This document shows, piece by piece, positions 35,603 to 47,559 of a stretch of DNA of 64,000 bases (its first letter is position 1; the number at the start of each line of letters is the position of its first letter). Position numbers and translations under genes: made by a program. The stretch lies in NCBI GenBank assembly GCA_003117195.1, contig BDSI01000024.1, positions 1,174,152 to 1,238,151 on the forward strand, in the 5' to 3' direction. This DNA is from Eudorina sp. 2006-703-Eu-15 (taxonomy: Eukaryota; Chlorophyta; Chlorophyceae; Chlamydomonadales; Volvocaceae). The notes below the pieces were generated by a model. The model was not told the DNA's origin. It saw only the letters and a list, made by a program, of their open reading frames with translations, and did not search any database.

Positions 35603-37693
35603 ACGCCCTGCGGATTGACATGTGCATGCTTGAACGCAAAAACTGTAGTTGACGATCAGTTTGAAGGTTACAACACAGCTTCTACATCCTGAAACTATTT
35701 AAATATACGCATTACTCGACAAGACGTATTTGACGACGTGAGGCATGCCGAAAGTTTGAACACCGCAATACATTATTAATCGCAAGTTTGCAACTGACTA
35801 ACCGCTGCGGAAGTAGCAAATTGCGGAAGAGCAAAACGCGATCTTGCGATGTTGCGAACTTGCGATCTCGGCGGAGAGGCGGAACGCTGGAATGAAATTC
35901 ACCGGAACGATTAATGTAACCGTTCCAAGGTGGGCCCGTATCCCGACCGCGTGATAGATCGCAGGCGCCTCATCTCATCAACCCCTACCAAGGACTGCGC
36001 ACCCATCCTCCATCACCCGCGGGGGGACATGCAGCCATACCGGCCAACACACCAGGTTACCAGCGCGCCAGGATTGCCTCTCCTGGAAACCGCGCCAGAC
36101 CCGCCGAATCACATGGCGGGGATGGCCCGATTTAGTCTTAACTGTTGCGAAGTGGGTTAAAGACCCTTTCACCGACCGGGCGATCCAACGCGCCGATGGC
36201 TTCATTGCATTCACCACCAGTCCACCACCCCCTGGGGGAGTTTCATGCATCTATACCAGCCAACACACCAGCCTACTGGAGCGCCAGGATTGTTCCTCCT
36301 GGAAAGCGCACCAGACCTGCCGAATCATTTGGCGTACCCGTTCATCAGTCCACGAGGGCGTGAATCAGTCCACGAATGCCGTACTGTTGCAGCGATGGTG
36401 AACGGAAAGCGTGCATGTGTGGAGCGTGTGATGGGCAGAAGAGACATGCAGATGAAAGCATAATGCATCAAGACTTCTTGCTTATACTGCCGTTGCGTAT
36501 TACAGCAGTTAAAAGCTCAAGACACTACCCGCTTCGACAACACTTGCGTTCACCGAACTGGGACTTCTTGCCGACCAACACCAACCCAGTTGGTAAACTG
36601 CACTAGTAGCCGCGAGCATCAACAACGTACCCTATTTTGCACCGAGTGTGGGCGGCTGCGCCTCCCATACAACCCCCAAGCGTAACAGCACAGTGCTCGC
36701 ACCGTGCCGACGGAGTTGCCTTCGGGCTCGCGGGGGAACCTTGGACGTACAGAGGCCACTGTCCCAGCAGCGGGACAAACCTCTCAGTACAATTGAATAC
36801 TATTGGCCGTAAACCACAACAGACATGCTCGCATGCGGCGGTAAGGTTGTCCCATGCCGCACACATGCACCGCTTCCACGCACTACGGCAGTTTATTCGC
36901 AAGAAACTGCCTATCTCCATGCTCGTTCCTCGCCTGGGGAAGTCAACCCTTCCTTCCGCGGTTCATCAGTTATCAGCTTCGGATGTCGCCGGACAGAATC
37001 CTCTGGGTCACTCCCACATATGCCGACAGGTGAGGCGCCCCGGGACCGGCGGGTGCGGAGCCTACCCTCCTTCAAACGACCAAGGATTCCGTGGTTCCTC
37101 TCCGTCTCACAATTTCTGTGCCTGTCCCGTAGCGCACGCGGTGACTAACAAGGTGATGTTGCCTGTAGGCTGCGCGATGGAGGCTGGGCGGCGAACCATG
37201 GCGATGTGATTGCTTGGGCGCGGCGCGAGTCAGCTGACCTCCGCACTGGATCGGTGAAGAGCCCCACAGGAAGTGCACCACACGGGATTCCAGGATACAT
37301 GGATGGTTAAGCAGTTGAATTTTTGCATAGCGGGAGGGGATTGTTTCCACTGCACGTCAGTGCACTCCAACGTCGCATGGGCACGAGTCTGAGTCCTGGC
37401 GAAAGCAAATGTAAGGTGAGCGGAAGATGCGTTCAGGCAGACCACAGAGCAGTTAAATTTGTCACGGGGGGAAGCAGCGAACGTACCAAAGGCGCGCAGG
37501 ACTGCACGGAAGGACCGGTTGTTGTTTAACTGCCGAAGTACGGTCAGGGAAGCAGACCGTCTATTCCCCAAAGCTAGCTAACACTGCATAGGGAATTCTG
37601 ACCCACAATCTTCTCACAAATTCATGCCTATTATATTCTGTACAAAAAGTAAGGGAGTAGATTGTAGATAGCACTCACTTATCACAAAGGAAC
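35603..37693. other. Intergenic region with dispersed repeats
   Basis: About 2.1 kb between the divergent start codons of the glycosyltransferase-like gene and the coiled-coil gene. Apart from the repeats at 35966-36345, open frames at 36603-37209 (both strands) have no recognisable domain or splice structure. Confidence 0.5.
35966..36345 (+). repeat. Two direct copies of a dispersed repeat
   Basis: The block from about 36034 (CCAACACACCAGGTTACCAG, then GCGCCAGGATTGCCTCTCCT) recurs at about 36253 (CCAACACACCAGCCTACTGG, then AGCGCCAGGATTGTTCCTCC). Each ends near GACCYGCCGAATCA. The first copy extends left into the block shared with the inverted copy at 33745-33880. Confidence 0.8.
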
Positions 37694-38677
37694 ATGTCTG
37701 AGAGTTTACCTGAGACGTTCAAAGAACCTGACATTACTGTTGACTCTAAAAAACTTGCGGTGCGTTGCGTGGCGGTTCAATCTTGGGCGACGTTGACACT
37801 TCTCTGGGTTTAAGTTTGGCACTGCTTTCTAAAAGGTAACATATATTCACTGGCTTTCTTTTGTTCCTACAGGAGCTTAACGAGCAGAAGGACGCGCTTC
37901 TTTCGAAGGTAGCCACTTTGAAGAAGGAGCTCCAGGACTGGCGAACAAAGCTTGACACTCAAGTCAAGACATACAGGACGGTAAGTACAATAATTGCACA
38001 TGTAGCTGTGGCATTTGCGAACTGGTCTTCAGGCTCCACCCTGGCCCTGGCCCCCAGGAAGTCGGTGACCTTCGGAAAACGCTGAACACCGAAGTGGAGG
38101 GTCTACGGGCGGAATTTATGGAGCTGAAGACGGCTCTGAAGCAGCAATTGGAACTGACGGCCGGGTTGGCTGCCCAGGTGCGTGACATTACCTTGGGGTC
38201 CCGTCCCTGACACGTAATCGTGCTTTGTTTTCGGGCCGCACTCATGTACCTTGCCATTCTCTGGCATGTTTGCGTAAACGGATGTGTCGGGAATGCGTGC
38301 ACTGTGCCTGGTGTCGCACTTCGGACGCTGGCCCAAACCGCATGGCCAGCTTACAGTGCCCCATCGGATGCGACGGGACAAAAGCACTCTCAACGGCTTT
38401 GGTAGACAATGGGGGGAAGGGGCCGCCGTCTTCATCATTTCACACAACCACCTGCGTCTATTCCTTGAAAGATGTGCGAAGTAACGGCATATGGCCCTCA
38501 CATTACACATCCAGTGTCGGCGCTGCGACGAGTGGTCTGCCGGGTGCTATCTTGCAGACTACTGCCTCTGTAAGAAAACAACCCCTGAACCCAACCCGCC
38601 AACCTGTATCCTGCGCGCATGTGCAGGAAGTCAACGACGCTGAAGCACGTCTGGCGCACCTTCAGGCACAGGACTAA
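37694..38677 (+). CDS. Small coiled-coil protein, 114 residues
   Basis: Four exons with exact phase: 37694-37759, 37873-37980, 38058-38177 and 38627-38677 (TAA). The product starts MSESLPETFKEPDITVDSKK and is then almost entirely heptad-like: LNEQKDALLSKVATLKKEL, LRKTLNTEVEGLRAEFMEL and KTALKQQLELTAGLAAQ. It ends LAHLQAQD. There is no membrane segment or catalytic motif. All exons have a length divisible by three, so the introns fall between codons. I do not recognise the family; its size resembles small structural or ciliary adaptor coiled coils, but that is speculation. Three TGTAA motifs at 39363-39396 could be its poly(A) signals. Confidence 0.8.
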
Positions 38678-39521
38678 ACTATGAGAGGACCGCAGATGTG
38701 GCGCGGCGGCGGGATCGAAGATCGCTCGGCGACTGCGAGCGCGGACCTGGGGCGTGTGGGCGCGTGTTCGACGGGAATGCTGATGGTGTAGCGCTTTAGT
38801 CGTGATACCGCACATGGTTCACACTTTTGCGGGTGACTTGGGTACGGGCAGCTGGGCGACCGGTGCGGCATTGAAATAGCTCCCGCACCTTACGCCTTGC
38901 ACCGAAGCACAGGGGCGTTTGTGCCCCACACCCCACCTAGGGTTCCTTATTGGTACATAGTTAGTATCATGCGTATAGAATATTTTAACGAATCACCTTG
39001 ATGCGTGCTGATATGGCGTTCGCGGCTCCGCGCTAGAACCTGTAGTATTTTACGCGAGGGCGCCATCCACGCGTGGGTGTTGCATGTGCATGCTAATGAG
39101 AAGAAGCGGGAGAAGGTTAGGAACTAGGCAATGTCTGGGCGCGTTTGGCGAGGGCGTCGACGTCGTCAACGGCATCTTTACAGCCGGTGTCCGTTGCAGA
39201 GCTATCGATCCGAAGCAAGGTGGCTTGGTACGGTACTGCATTACGGTTGCTACATGTATGTATGTCCTCCAGACGTGTAGCGTGTTACCGTGTTGTACGG
39301 CGGTCATGCGGTGCAGGGCTCCACAAATGCGATGCCAGGAAATCGGACCAGAACAGATTACCTGTAACTCTGTCCCTGTAATGCGGATACTTGTAACGAA
39401 TGCATGTTAGCAATATTTATGCGGTCAATTTGTCACGTTGAGAGTAAAGCGAAAATAACCGGATTACCACGCACTTGCGTTTTTGGACGTTTCACATAGC
39501 AAGTAATTCTGAAAAATCATT
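38678..39521. other. 3' flank of coiled-coil gene and 5' flank of ABC1K gene
   Basis: About 840 bp between two plus-strand genes, with no coding frame of note. It must hold the 3' UTR of the first gene and the promoter of the second. Confidence 0.5.
39363..39396 (+). terminator. Cluster of three TGTAA poly(A)-signal motifs
   Basis: TGTAA occurs at 39363-39367, 39377-39381 and 39392-39396. TGTAA is the usual poly(A) signal of volvocine algae. These lie about 700 bp after the coiled-coil gene's stop and 126 bp before the next start codon. Confidence 0.45.
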
Positions 39522-42500
39522 ATGATGCAACAGTCGTTACAGCGTTGTCTGCGTGCTGGCGTTCCGTCACAGCGGCAATTGTGTGGTCGCGCACGTCGAG
39601 TTGAGGTGCATTGCCGGGCAACGAATTCCACTGCGAGCAACGCGAGCGCAAAGTCTCGCCCTGCTTACAGTTCTTCGTCCAGTAATGGTCGGAACACTTA
39701 TGCAAGCGACCAATCAACTCGTCCATCCAACGACGTGGCTTCCACCGACAGCCAGGCACAGCGGGTGGAGCAGCTGCGAGGGCTCGTTCAAGAAACGGTC
39801 CGCATTAGCATATCTACGGGCCCGCGTGGTTTCTTCCGGGCGGTCCAAGCTGCCCAATCAATTGCTGCTCTAGCGGCAGAGTACTTGGCCAAGGGCAGCG
39901 TTGATCCATTGCCAGTTTTCTTGAGAAAATTGTTCGAGAAGCTGGGTGAGCTTGCCTGTCTTGTGCTGGAGGGTGCCTGGGTCATCCGTACAGTCGCGCG
40001 CCGGTAGTTGCATGCGCACACGACAGCAGGCTGGCTCGTGCCACCATAGTAGGCTGGACCATGTTGCCTCACAGAACCATCAAGGGAATGGAAGATTGCG
40101 GCGCCAGATGCGGGGAGAGGTCGCGGCGGAATGCATACTGTAAACTCATGTTGGAGGGTGCAGCGTCCTCTGGTGAGGCCACTAGGAAAGACTGCATGTC
40201 TCGGGCCTCAACGTCGGGAGGCAGCCCGCCCTTTTACATGGAGCTGTATGACGGGGCAAATTGCGGCGTGGGCGCGGCCATGCCGAGCCGCAACGTGTCC
40301 ATGCTGGGCTTAAACGTGGCACCAATGCATTTCTGATATTCACCGTTTTCGATCGTGGGACCCATCCTCTGTTCGTACATGCATGAAACGCGCCCCACGG
40401 CCGGCCCACTGCGCCCTCCATACTTCTTCCCCAGGTGCGACCTACATCAAGCTGGGTCAGTTCATCGCCTCCTCACCGTCGCTCTTCCCCGACGAGTACG
40501 TCCTGGAGTTCCAGAAGTGCCTGGACAAGACGGAGCCGGTGCCGTACCCCGTGATCGAGCGCATCATCGAGCAGGTGCGTGACTTGCCGTACAAATAAAG
40601 CCCGTCCCTACTGCAGACCCTGCATTCTCTTTCCGCCGCAGTCGGTCTCATCCATCTGTTCCGTCCCCCGTCTATGCCGCCTGCCATGGCTCTTGGCCCT
40701 GGCCCTTCTTGCCTTAGCTTGGAATGGTGTTGCGTAAGGGACCGGTGGTACTGCCCCACGCGCCTTCCGGGCGATCTGCCCCTTCCCTTGTCCCATCCAC
40801 CACCTACTGATCACCCCTCCCGACCCCGATCCCCAGGAGCTGGGCCAGCCCTGGTCCAACGTGTTCGCTTCCATCGACCCCACCCCGCTGGCGAGCGCAT
40901 CAGTGGCGCAGGTGCATGCGGCGGTGCTGCGGGACTCCAACAAGCAGGTGTGGTGAGGTGCAGTGGCTGGGTGCAGAGGGTGCAGCAGGCTGGGCCCGGG
41001 CCTGCCGGGTCTGGGGATGGTGACGAAGGGGGGCTTGGACTGTTCGGGCAAAATAAGTTGTAAACTTGCAAACAACATATACCATACGGGGGATGTCTGG
41101 TGGCTCACTTGAAAGAAGATATGGAGGTGGAAATGGCGGGCCCCCACCAACACGCATCATGATGTGGCGCGCGCAGTTTTGGGGTGATGGGTTAGTGACC
41201 TCTGGCCCTTCAATCCGTTTCAGCCAAGGAGCCTCAAGCAACCCGATAGGACCCACTCAGCCGGACCCAACGGAGTCGCCGGCCCTGACAAGCTCACGCC
41301 GCTCTTCGCGCGGATAGACCGCACGGCGCCGTGGGCCGCATGCACCCGCGCCTGACCCGCCTCACCTGTGGGCGCTGTATGTCCCGCTATCATGTCCCGG
41401 CACGCATTTCACGCACGAGTCCTAACGCACCTAGCTATCAGCAACGGGCCCCTTGTGCGGTTCCCCGCGTGACACGAATGCGGTCTTTCCATGGGCCGCC
41501 GTGATCTGCTGAAGTGCCTTCGCCGGTAACACACAGTACGCATACCTCCCTCTTCCAACCGACGATGACGTCCATGGTCTGCGAAATGGACACCGTCATC
41601 GTTAATGAACAACTTGGCAGGACCAAGATCTTAACCGGATGTTTGCTTGCTCTGGCCGTCAAGCGCTGTTTGTCGAGGCGTACCCTTCGAACCCTCGTCC
41701 TTTCTTTTCCCCCACCGCCCTCCCCCGGCCCTTGGCCCCCATCCAGGTGGTGATCAAGGTGCTCAAGCCGGGCGTGGAGGATGTCCTGACCGCCGACATG
41801 TCCTTCGTGTACCTCATGTCCCGCTACCTGGAGTTCCTGCAGCCGGAGCTGGGGCGGCTGAGCCTGACGGGGGTGCTGGAGGACATGCGCAACAGCATGA
41901 TGGCGGAAGTGGACTTCACCCAGGTGTGTATGCTGAGCAACACCACCCACTGTATGTATGTGTGCGTCTGTTTCGGGGGTAGTTTGGGGGCGGAGGAAGT
42001 CTATGACTTCTTCTGATGTCGCGGTCTCGCTTGATGAAGAGGGAGAGGTTAATAATACATGCACACATGCACACATACGTACACTGTGTGGAGGCGGGAT
42101 GATCACAGCAGTTGCACAGGGGTCGGGCGCGGGTTACTTGGGATACACCAGGGCCCGGGTGTGTTTTCCTTGCCTTGCTCTGCTCCGACCGCTGACTGTC
42201 GGTCGGACGGCCCCCCTACACCCCACACCCCGATCGACCCGTGGACCCCCAGGAGGCCACCCACTACCAGCACTTCGCCACCTTCCTTGACAGCCGAGGC
42301 TACCGGACCATCGCCACCACACCCTACGTCTACCGTCAGATATCCACGCGCAGGTGCAACATAGATAGATAGCTGCAGCCTGCGAAAGCCGACGAGGCGC
42401 CGTGCAGTAGGCGTGATCGGCCAAACCCCCTTTGGTGCCCTTCGTTGGCTGTTTGCGTTCGGCATCGCGTTTCCGGGTTCCGACGGAGAATGGGCATGCG

Positions 42501-45305
42501 CGGGGCCTTCCAGTAGTTAGGGAGGCTTTGCCATGGGTCCGGGTGCGAGGAACCCCAGGAGCCAGGTCGATGTAGGGCGATTGACCGCTAGATTCCAATG
42601 TCCTGCGCATGCAACTGCTGCCGCACCCGATACCTGGCAGCGTCTGCTGGCAGCAACCTGATCGATCCCCGTTTCCGCACACGCACGCCCCACGTCCGTA
42701 CACCGCGCGCGCGTGCACCGTGCCCGCCGCCCCCTCACGCGCTCCTGTGGCATCTCCTGCCGACATCCCTTGGGCACCCACCCACTGCCGGCCGGCGCTG
42801 TCCCCATCCCAGGATCCTGGTGATGGAGCGGCTGGTGGGGGTGCCGCTGACGGACCTTGCTGCCGTGCGCGCCGTGACGAGCGGCACCCGCGACCCCGAG
42901 GTGGTCCTCATCAACGCGCTCAACACCTGGTTCGCCAGCGTCATGGCGGCCGAGACGTTCCACGCGGACGTGCACGCCGGTGGGTCGGCGGTGGGTGGGT
43001 GGCAGGGTGGGTTGGTGACCGTGTGGTTGCAATGGAGGTCCTAGGCAGCAGGTGATGGTCAGGCAGTCGGCGGGATGGAGCTAGTTGGCGGAGGCCGCCG
43101 CAAGCGGGGCTCAGACGACGTCCCCAACCGCCCGCAGTCCCCCATTCGCCCGTAGACCGATGAATGGATAGGTGGCAAAGCGATGCGATGTCCGAAGGGT
43201 TTTCGGGCCGCTGCCAAATGGCTGAGCTCAGTCAGGTCGCTTCCTGTTGGGGCCCTGCCGAGAAATGAGCAGCTCATTCCGGGAGGCTTAGTACACTTTG
43301 AAAGCACTGGTCCATCAGCACATTTTTCCGTATGCCGTCGTCCCAAGAGGGTGGGGGGGACTGCTAACTTTGTCGTGCTGATTGTGAGGCACTGTTGCTC
43401 GCGGGTTTCTGCCGCCCTCCGATCCCACCTCCGATCCCGTCTACCTCCTCGGCTCCCTACCCTCCAGGCAATCTGCTGGTGCTGTCCGACGGGCGGGTGG
43501 GCTTCATCGACTTCGGCATCGTGGGCCGCATCTCACCGGTCACATGGCGGGCAGTGGAGACCCTCATCAGCTCCATGGCGCTGGCGGACTACGAGACCAT
43601 GGTGAGTCGCTGGACGTTAGCACGCGGGCGGGTGAACCGCGATGTATGTGTGGAATGGGATGGGGGTTGCTTGATGCCCAGGTCAGTCAAGGCTTCTGGA
43701 GAGAGGTGAAGCAGTGATTCCCGCGGCAGGCCAGGGACAGGCAGCGGCAGCGTCGCCGCTTCTGAGGTGCCCACACCGCGACGCCGGTGACGCTCGCTGT
43801 AGTGTATGATGATCCTGGATATGTACCATGAGATGTCACTGGAGGACATCTGCCAGCAGCTGGTCCTTTTCTGATAAGGCATGATACAACACTCGCTCAC
43901 TACCGTCACTGCGCATCTTGTCCCTGAGTAGCGGTCTAGCCCTCCATCCGTCCGTCCCTCCTCCCTTCTCGCCCAGGCCCGCGCTCTCGCCACCATCGGC
44001 GCATGCGACACCGATGTGGACTACGCCGCCTTTGCCCGGGACCTGGAGGCGTTCTTCGCTGAGCTGGAGCAGATCAACAGCAGCCTCGTGGTGACCCGTG
44101 GGCCGCCACCGGGTATGGCGGACGGTGGGTGCGGCCGCTGTTTGTGTGTGTGTGTGGGGGGGGGGGGGGGAGGTAGCGAGGAAATTCAATGTGCGTAAGG
44201 GAGCACCACGCGTCCAGCTGGGTCATGCAGTACAGATGTTGATGAGCGTAATCCACTGGGAGCCCTGCAACAGTTACCAATAGCGACGGCGGCTGTGTTA
44301 TGTGTGTAATCCTGTCCGGAAACCGCCTGCACCTGCACCGAGACGGCAAGGGTACGTAGTAACTGTGCCGACATCCATGCAAGCGGCCTACTAGTTAGGG
44401 CGTTTTGCGCGGCGTCTCTAATGAGCTTATGGCAATGGTAAAGCTGGTGTACAACTCGGGCTGCGCTGCCCGTTATACCCCGTGGTTGTATGTACAGCAC
44501 GCCTGAGTGTGAGTGACACAGAAGTGCACAGTGTTGCACCGTAGGGGGATACTGCCGCTGCTTTCCACGCGCGTGGAGAAGGGCAGAACATGACAGGTCA
44601 GGTGGACTCTCTGTCCGAGGAGCCACCTCGGGGCCCTCCAAACCTAACATCTGATGCACGGTGTCCGGCTCCTTCACCGTGCCCCGCTCTTGCTTGTCGT
44701 ACACCAAAACACGCAGGTCGCGTCGGAGGTCTGTCAGCCAGCTTAGAAGTCGACCAGGCGCAGCTCAACCGTCTGTTCGTACAGCTCGTCCGGATTGGTG
44801 AGACGCACGGAGTGAAGTTCCCCCGAGAGGTGAGCGGCCTTGAGTGATTGTTTCAGGGCGATGGTTGGATCTGCCACGGCGCAATGTGTCTGGATAGCTT
44901 ATCCATGGCTCAATTATCGCTTAGACCTTGATTGGCTGGATGCCTTGGCTGGCTAGTCTGTGTTCACTTGCCGCGACACTTTTTCCGCGGAACTTGAGTG
45001 GCGCACCACAAGATGTTGTCCATGTGCCTCACGCACTAAGCCCATCTGCGCATGCAGCCCGCGGCGAAGATATGGATGTATGTTAATTTTCTGGCTCAGC
45101 ACGCATGCGGCCTTGCTTGGTAGGGTTTGTGCCCCAGGAGTCCTCTTGCCCTGCATGTGTCATCATGCCGCAGTTCGGGTTGTTCCTGAAGCAGCTGCTG
45201 TACTTCGACCGCTACACACGGATCTTAGCACCCTCGCTTCAGGTCTTCAACGATGAGCGCATCAACACCAGGTCAATCGCCGTGCAGTACGGCGGTGCAA
45301 TGTGA
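39522..45305 (+). CDS. ABC1K/ADCK atypical kinase, plastid-type
   Basis: Ten exons in phase: 39522-39945, 40435-40574, 40837-40947, 41747-41923, 42253-42353, 42813-42979, 43468-43601, 43977-44112, 44717-44829 and 45174-45305 (TGA), giving 544 residues. The N-terminal ~60 residues are Ser/Arg/Ala-rich and nearly free of acidic residues, consistent with a plastid transit peptide. ABC1K hallmarks follow: KLGQ of the KxGQ motif (147-150), the Ala-rich loop [12 protein letters not shown] (~206-217), VVIKVLKPG with the ATP-contacting lysine (K229), catalytic loop FHADVHAGN (family norm HADPHPGN) and IDFG (387-390). The C-terminal [20 protein letters not shown], continuing TRILAPSL, is typical of plant and algal members. 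Such proteins influence prenylquinone and isoprenoid metabolism or redox stress in plastids. The exon at 43977 could end at 44124 instead of 44112, since both keep phase. A TGTAA at 45681 lies 375 bp after the stop. Confidence 0.92.
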
Positions 45306-46570
45306 AGTTGATATGCAGGGCGCAGGTCATGCGGTCGTGTTTTCCTGCCCATGTGCCTCTTGCAATGTTGGAATGGCCGATTTCATTTGGTCGTGTGCAA
45401 AGTCAAACTTGGCAGGTCCCGAGGAAGTAAGGGATTTATGAAGTTCTGTTGTGGTCTATGGGTTAGGTGCATGGTGGAGTTCAAGCAAGTTCAGATGGTG
45501 CCCCGCAGATGCTGTGAGCGTGTTATCTAGCTCTGCAGGTAAATAGGTCGAATGTGAGATGAGTCTGTAGCTCTGTACCGACCTTCTGTTTGCTTCCGTC
45601 GATTCACTTTATCAAGGAAGATGCTCGAGGTGCATGAAGCCTTGCGCAAATGCTTACCACCATGTGTGCATTATTATTGATGTAACAGCAGACCCCGCAG
45701 GTCGTCGGTGACAGCCATCGGTGACAGCCGAAGCTTCCTCACCATACACTGCATAAACGAATTTGCACCACTGTGCATGTTCGAACCCCACACATTTACG
45801 TGCATGTACACGTGCACATTTACATCCAGTGGTAAATGGATGTATACATGCATGCACGTACCACATTTCTGTGCGGCGTGTATGTATGAGCTTAGACCTG
45901 CTGCATGGAGTGATGCATGTATGATGATGGCCAACGCATTTGGTGGGCAAGCAATCTCGAGTTTGAGGCATGCATGTAGATCGACCAAAAGCAGCGCTGC
46001 TATCTTCGTTTCGTTGACCACACGAAACACTTGCTTGTGAAAGCCTTCAGATAAAATTTCGTTTGGCTGAACATCGAATTGACCTTCCAAACGACCATCA
46101 ATTTTGTACGACCCAAACCATTTGCCTTCCAATAGGGGTAGTTCTATGACTTTTGGTTTCGGGGTGGCAAACCTCGTACATGGCAGGGCTTAGCTTGCGC
46201 ATAGCAACCGTACAAGTCCTGTTTCTATGGCCGTCTAGGAACCAAGCGGAACCACGCATAAATGTTGACGCTTAGATATGTACTGTCCTATGTCACCGGC
46301 ACAATTATGCTTGTTCCGCTGAGGAGCGCAAAAAAACACAGTGAACATGCAGGGCGCCTCACTGGCAATAGCTCACAATTCCAGGTCAGCTGTCTCAGAG
46401 TGAGATTGTTCAGATAGTACTGTTGTTGATTGGGTGGCGTCACCCAATCATCATGCAGTCAGTCTCTGGCATTCATGCTCTACCTTCATTTCTCCTATTT
46501 TTAACGTACATACACACATTCTTTCATCATCCGCTGCCCCTTCTCCAAACTCAAATTCTATCCCTCCAAA
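45306..46570. other. 3' flank of ABC1K gene and an unexplained AT-richer open frame
   Basis: It contains the TGTAA at 45681. A minus-strand open frame at 45674-46132 begins MEGKWFGSYKIDGRLEGQFD and has protein-like composition in its first ~70 residues, with codon use less GC-rich than the neighbouring genes. I do not recognise it, and its second half looks like non-coding ATG/CAT-rich sequence. Confidence 0.4.
45681..45685 (+). terminator. Likely poly(A) signal TGTAA of the ABC1K gene
   Basis: The first plus-strand TGTAA I find after the ABC1K stop codon, 375 bp downstream, a usual 3' UTR length for these algae. Confidence 0.5.
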
Positions 46571-46626
46571 GGGCCCCTCCGGGATCGAACCGGAGTCCTG
46601 CTGCTCTACCACTGAGCTAGAGACCC
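46571..46626 (-). pseudogene. tRNA-like sequence lacking the anticodon arm
   Basis: On the minus strand the acceptor GGGTCTC pairs with GGGGCCC, the D arm is GCTC-AGTGGTA-GAGC, and the T arm is CTCCGG-TTCGATC-CCGGAG. Between the D and T stems only seven bases (AGCAGGA) remain, where an intact tRNA has over twenty. It is therefore a truncated tRNA or a tRNA-derived element, about 60 bp from the real tRNA-Pro. Confidence 0.8.
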
Positions 46627-46685
46627 GTCCACTTTGGGCACCCTCGTTGGCACCTGGGCGGCCCAAGGTTGGGTGCCCACTAGTG

Positions 46686-46757
46686 GGGGAGTTGCGGGAA
46701 TTGCACCCGCGACCTCTCGCACCCTAAGCGAGAATCATACCACTAGACCAAACTCCC
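46686..46757 (-). tRNA. tRNA-Pro (anticodon AGG)
   Basis: A 72-nt cloverleaf on the minus strand. The acceptor GGGAGTT pairs with AACTCCC, and the D arm is TGGTCTAGTGGTATGAT. The anticodon stem TCTCGC/GCGAGA holds the loop TTAGGGT with anticodon AGG, and the T arm is GCGGG-TGCAATT-CCCGC. The discriminator base is C. It matches the eukaryotic tRNA-Pro pattern closely and has no intron. Confidence 0.95.
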
Positions 46758-46933
46758 GCAATTCAAAAGTTCAGCATTCGGCCGGCCGGCCTGCTGACTG
46801 GAATCTTTGGGGGGGCAGCTCTGCACATGTCATGTGCAACTGACACACACCACGGAGATGTGCACTTGCATCGATGACACCTAGTATAAGTTAGGGATCC
46901 TACGGATCTGTCGCCCGAAGAAAGCGAGGGGAG

Positions 46934-46980
46934 AGATGAATGAATGAATGTTACAGCGGATCCCAACGGGATCATCGGGG
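46934..46980 (-). mobile_element. LINE-like 3'-end fragment
   Basis: On the minus strand it reads CCCCGATGATCCCGTTGGGA, then TCCGCTGTAACATTCATTCA ending in a CATT-repeat tail. This matches the 3' ends at 49620 and 63691. Only about 47 bp can be recognised. Confidence 0.7.
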
Positions 46981-46986
46981 TGGAGC

Positions 46987-47180
46987 GTGGTAATGTACGA
47001 CCATGCCTGCTGCCGTGCAGCCAGTTAACAACAAAGTCATGACACCGGGAGTACCAGGACCCGTACACGCGGTGTATCGTTGATCGTGTGTGAAGGTTTA
47101 TTGGTGTATCCTTGGGCTGTGGGTGTCGGCGACCTGTGTCGCGGTTCAGGAAATGTGGGCCACAGTTGGCACCAAACAAC
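46987..47180 (+). repeat. Dispersed repeat, copy 1
   Basis: Resembles 49808-49968 in the same orientation, with shared blocks GTACGACCATGCCTGCTGC, GACCCGTACACGCGGTGTAT and GTCGGCGACCTGTGTC, ending TTCAGGAAATGTGGGCCA. This copy has an extra ~30 bp in the middle. Both copies keep a small GCTGC/GCAGC stem with different loops. Confidence 0.85.
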
Positions 47181-47559
47181 GCCCTGCGCCCAACGCTCTG
47201 CGTGAACGTGTGGCTGGACTTACAAGCCCTCGGTCATGCTGGTGCATTCTTGCATTCAGCCGCTTGCGATCGAATCCTTCCTATCTGAAATAGGCTACGA
47301 CCAGCATTTTCCGGAACGGATGATAACGCAGGATTAATGGGCTCAGCACGCACGTAGCCAGGACCACCCCCGCGTAGCGTGTAAAGCGAGCCCACCCCCT
47401 TCCAACTATTCCAACGCACCGCGACTGCGACTACTGCGACCCCACTTACCACACAACTAACCGATACATTAACCGTTTCCATTCCTCCATACCTGCAAAA
47501 ATCATACTCGCTGCCCCCCCGTTCGCCCGTGTGCTGATCCGTGTGGGGCGTCCGTGTGG

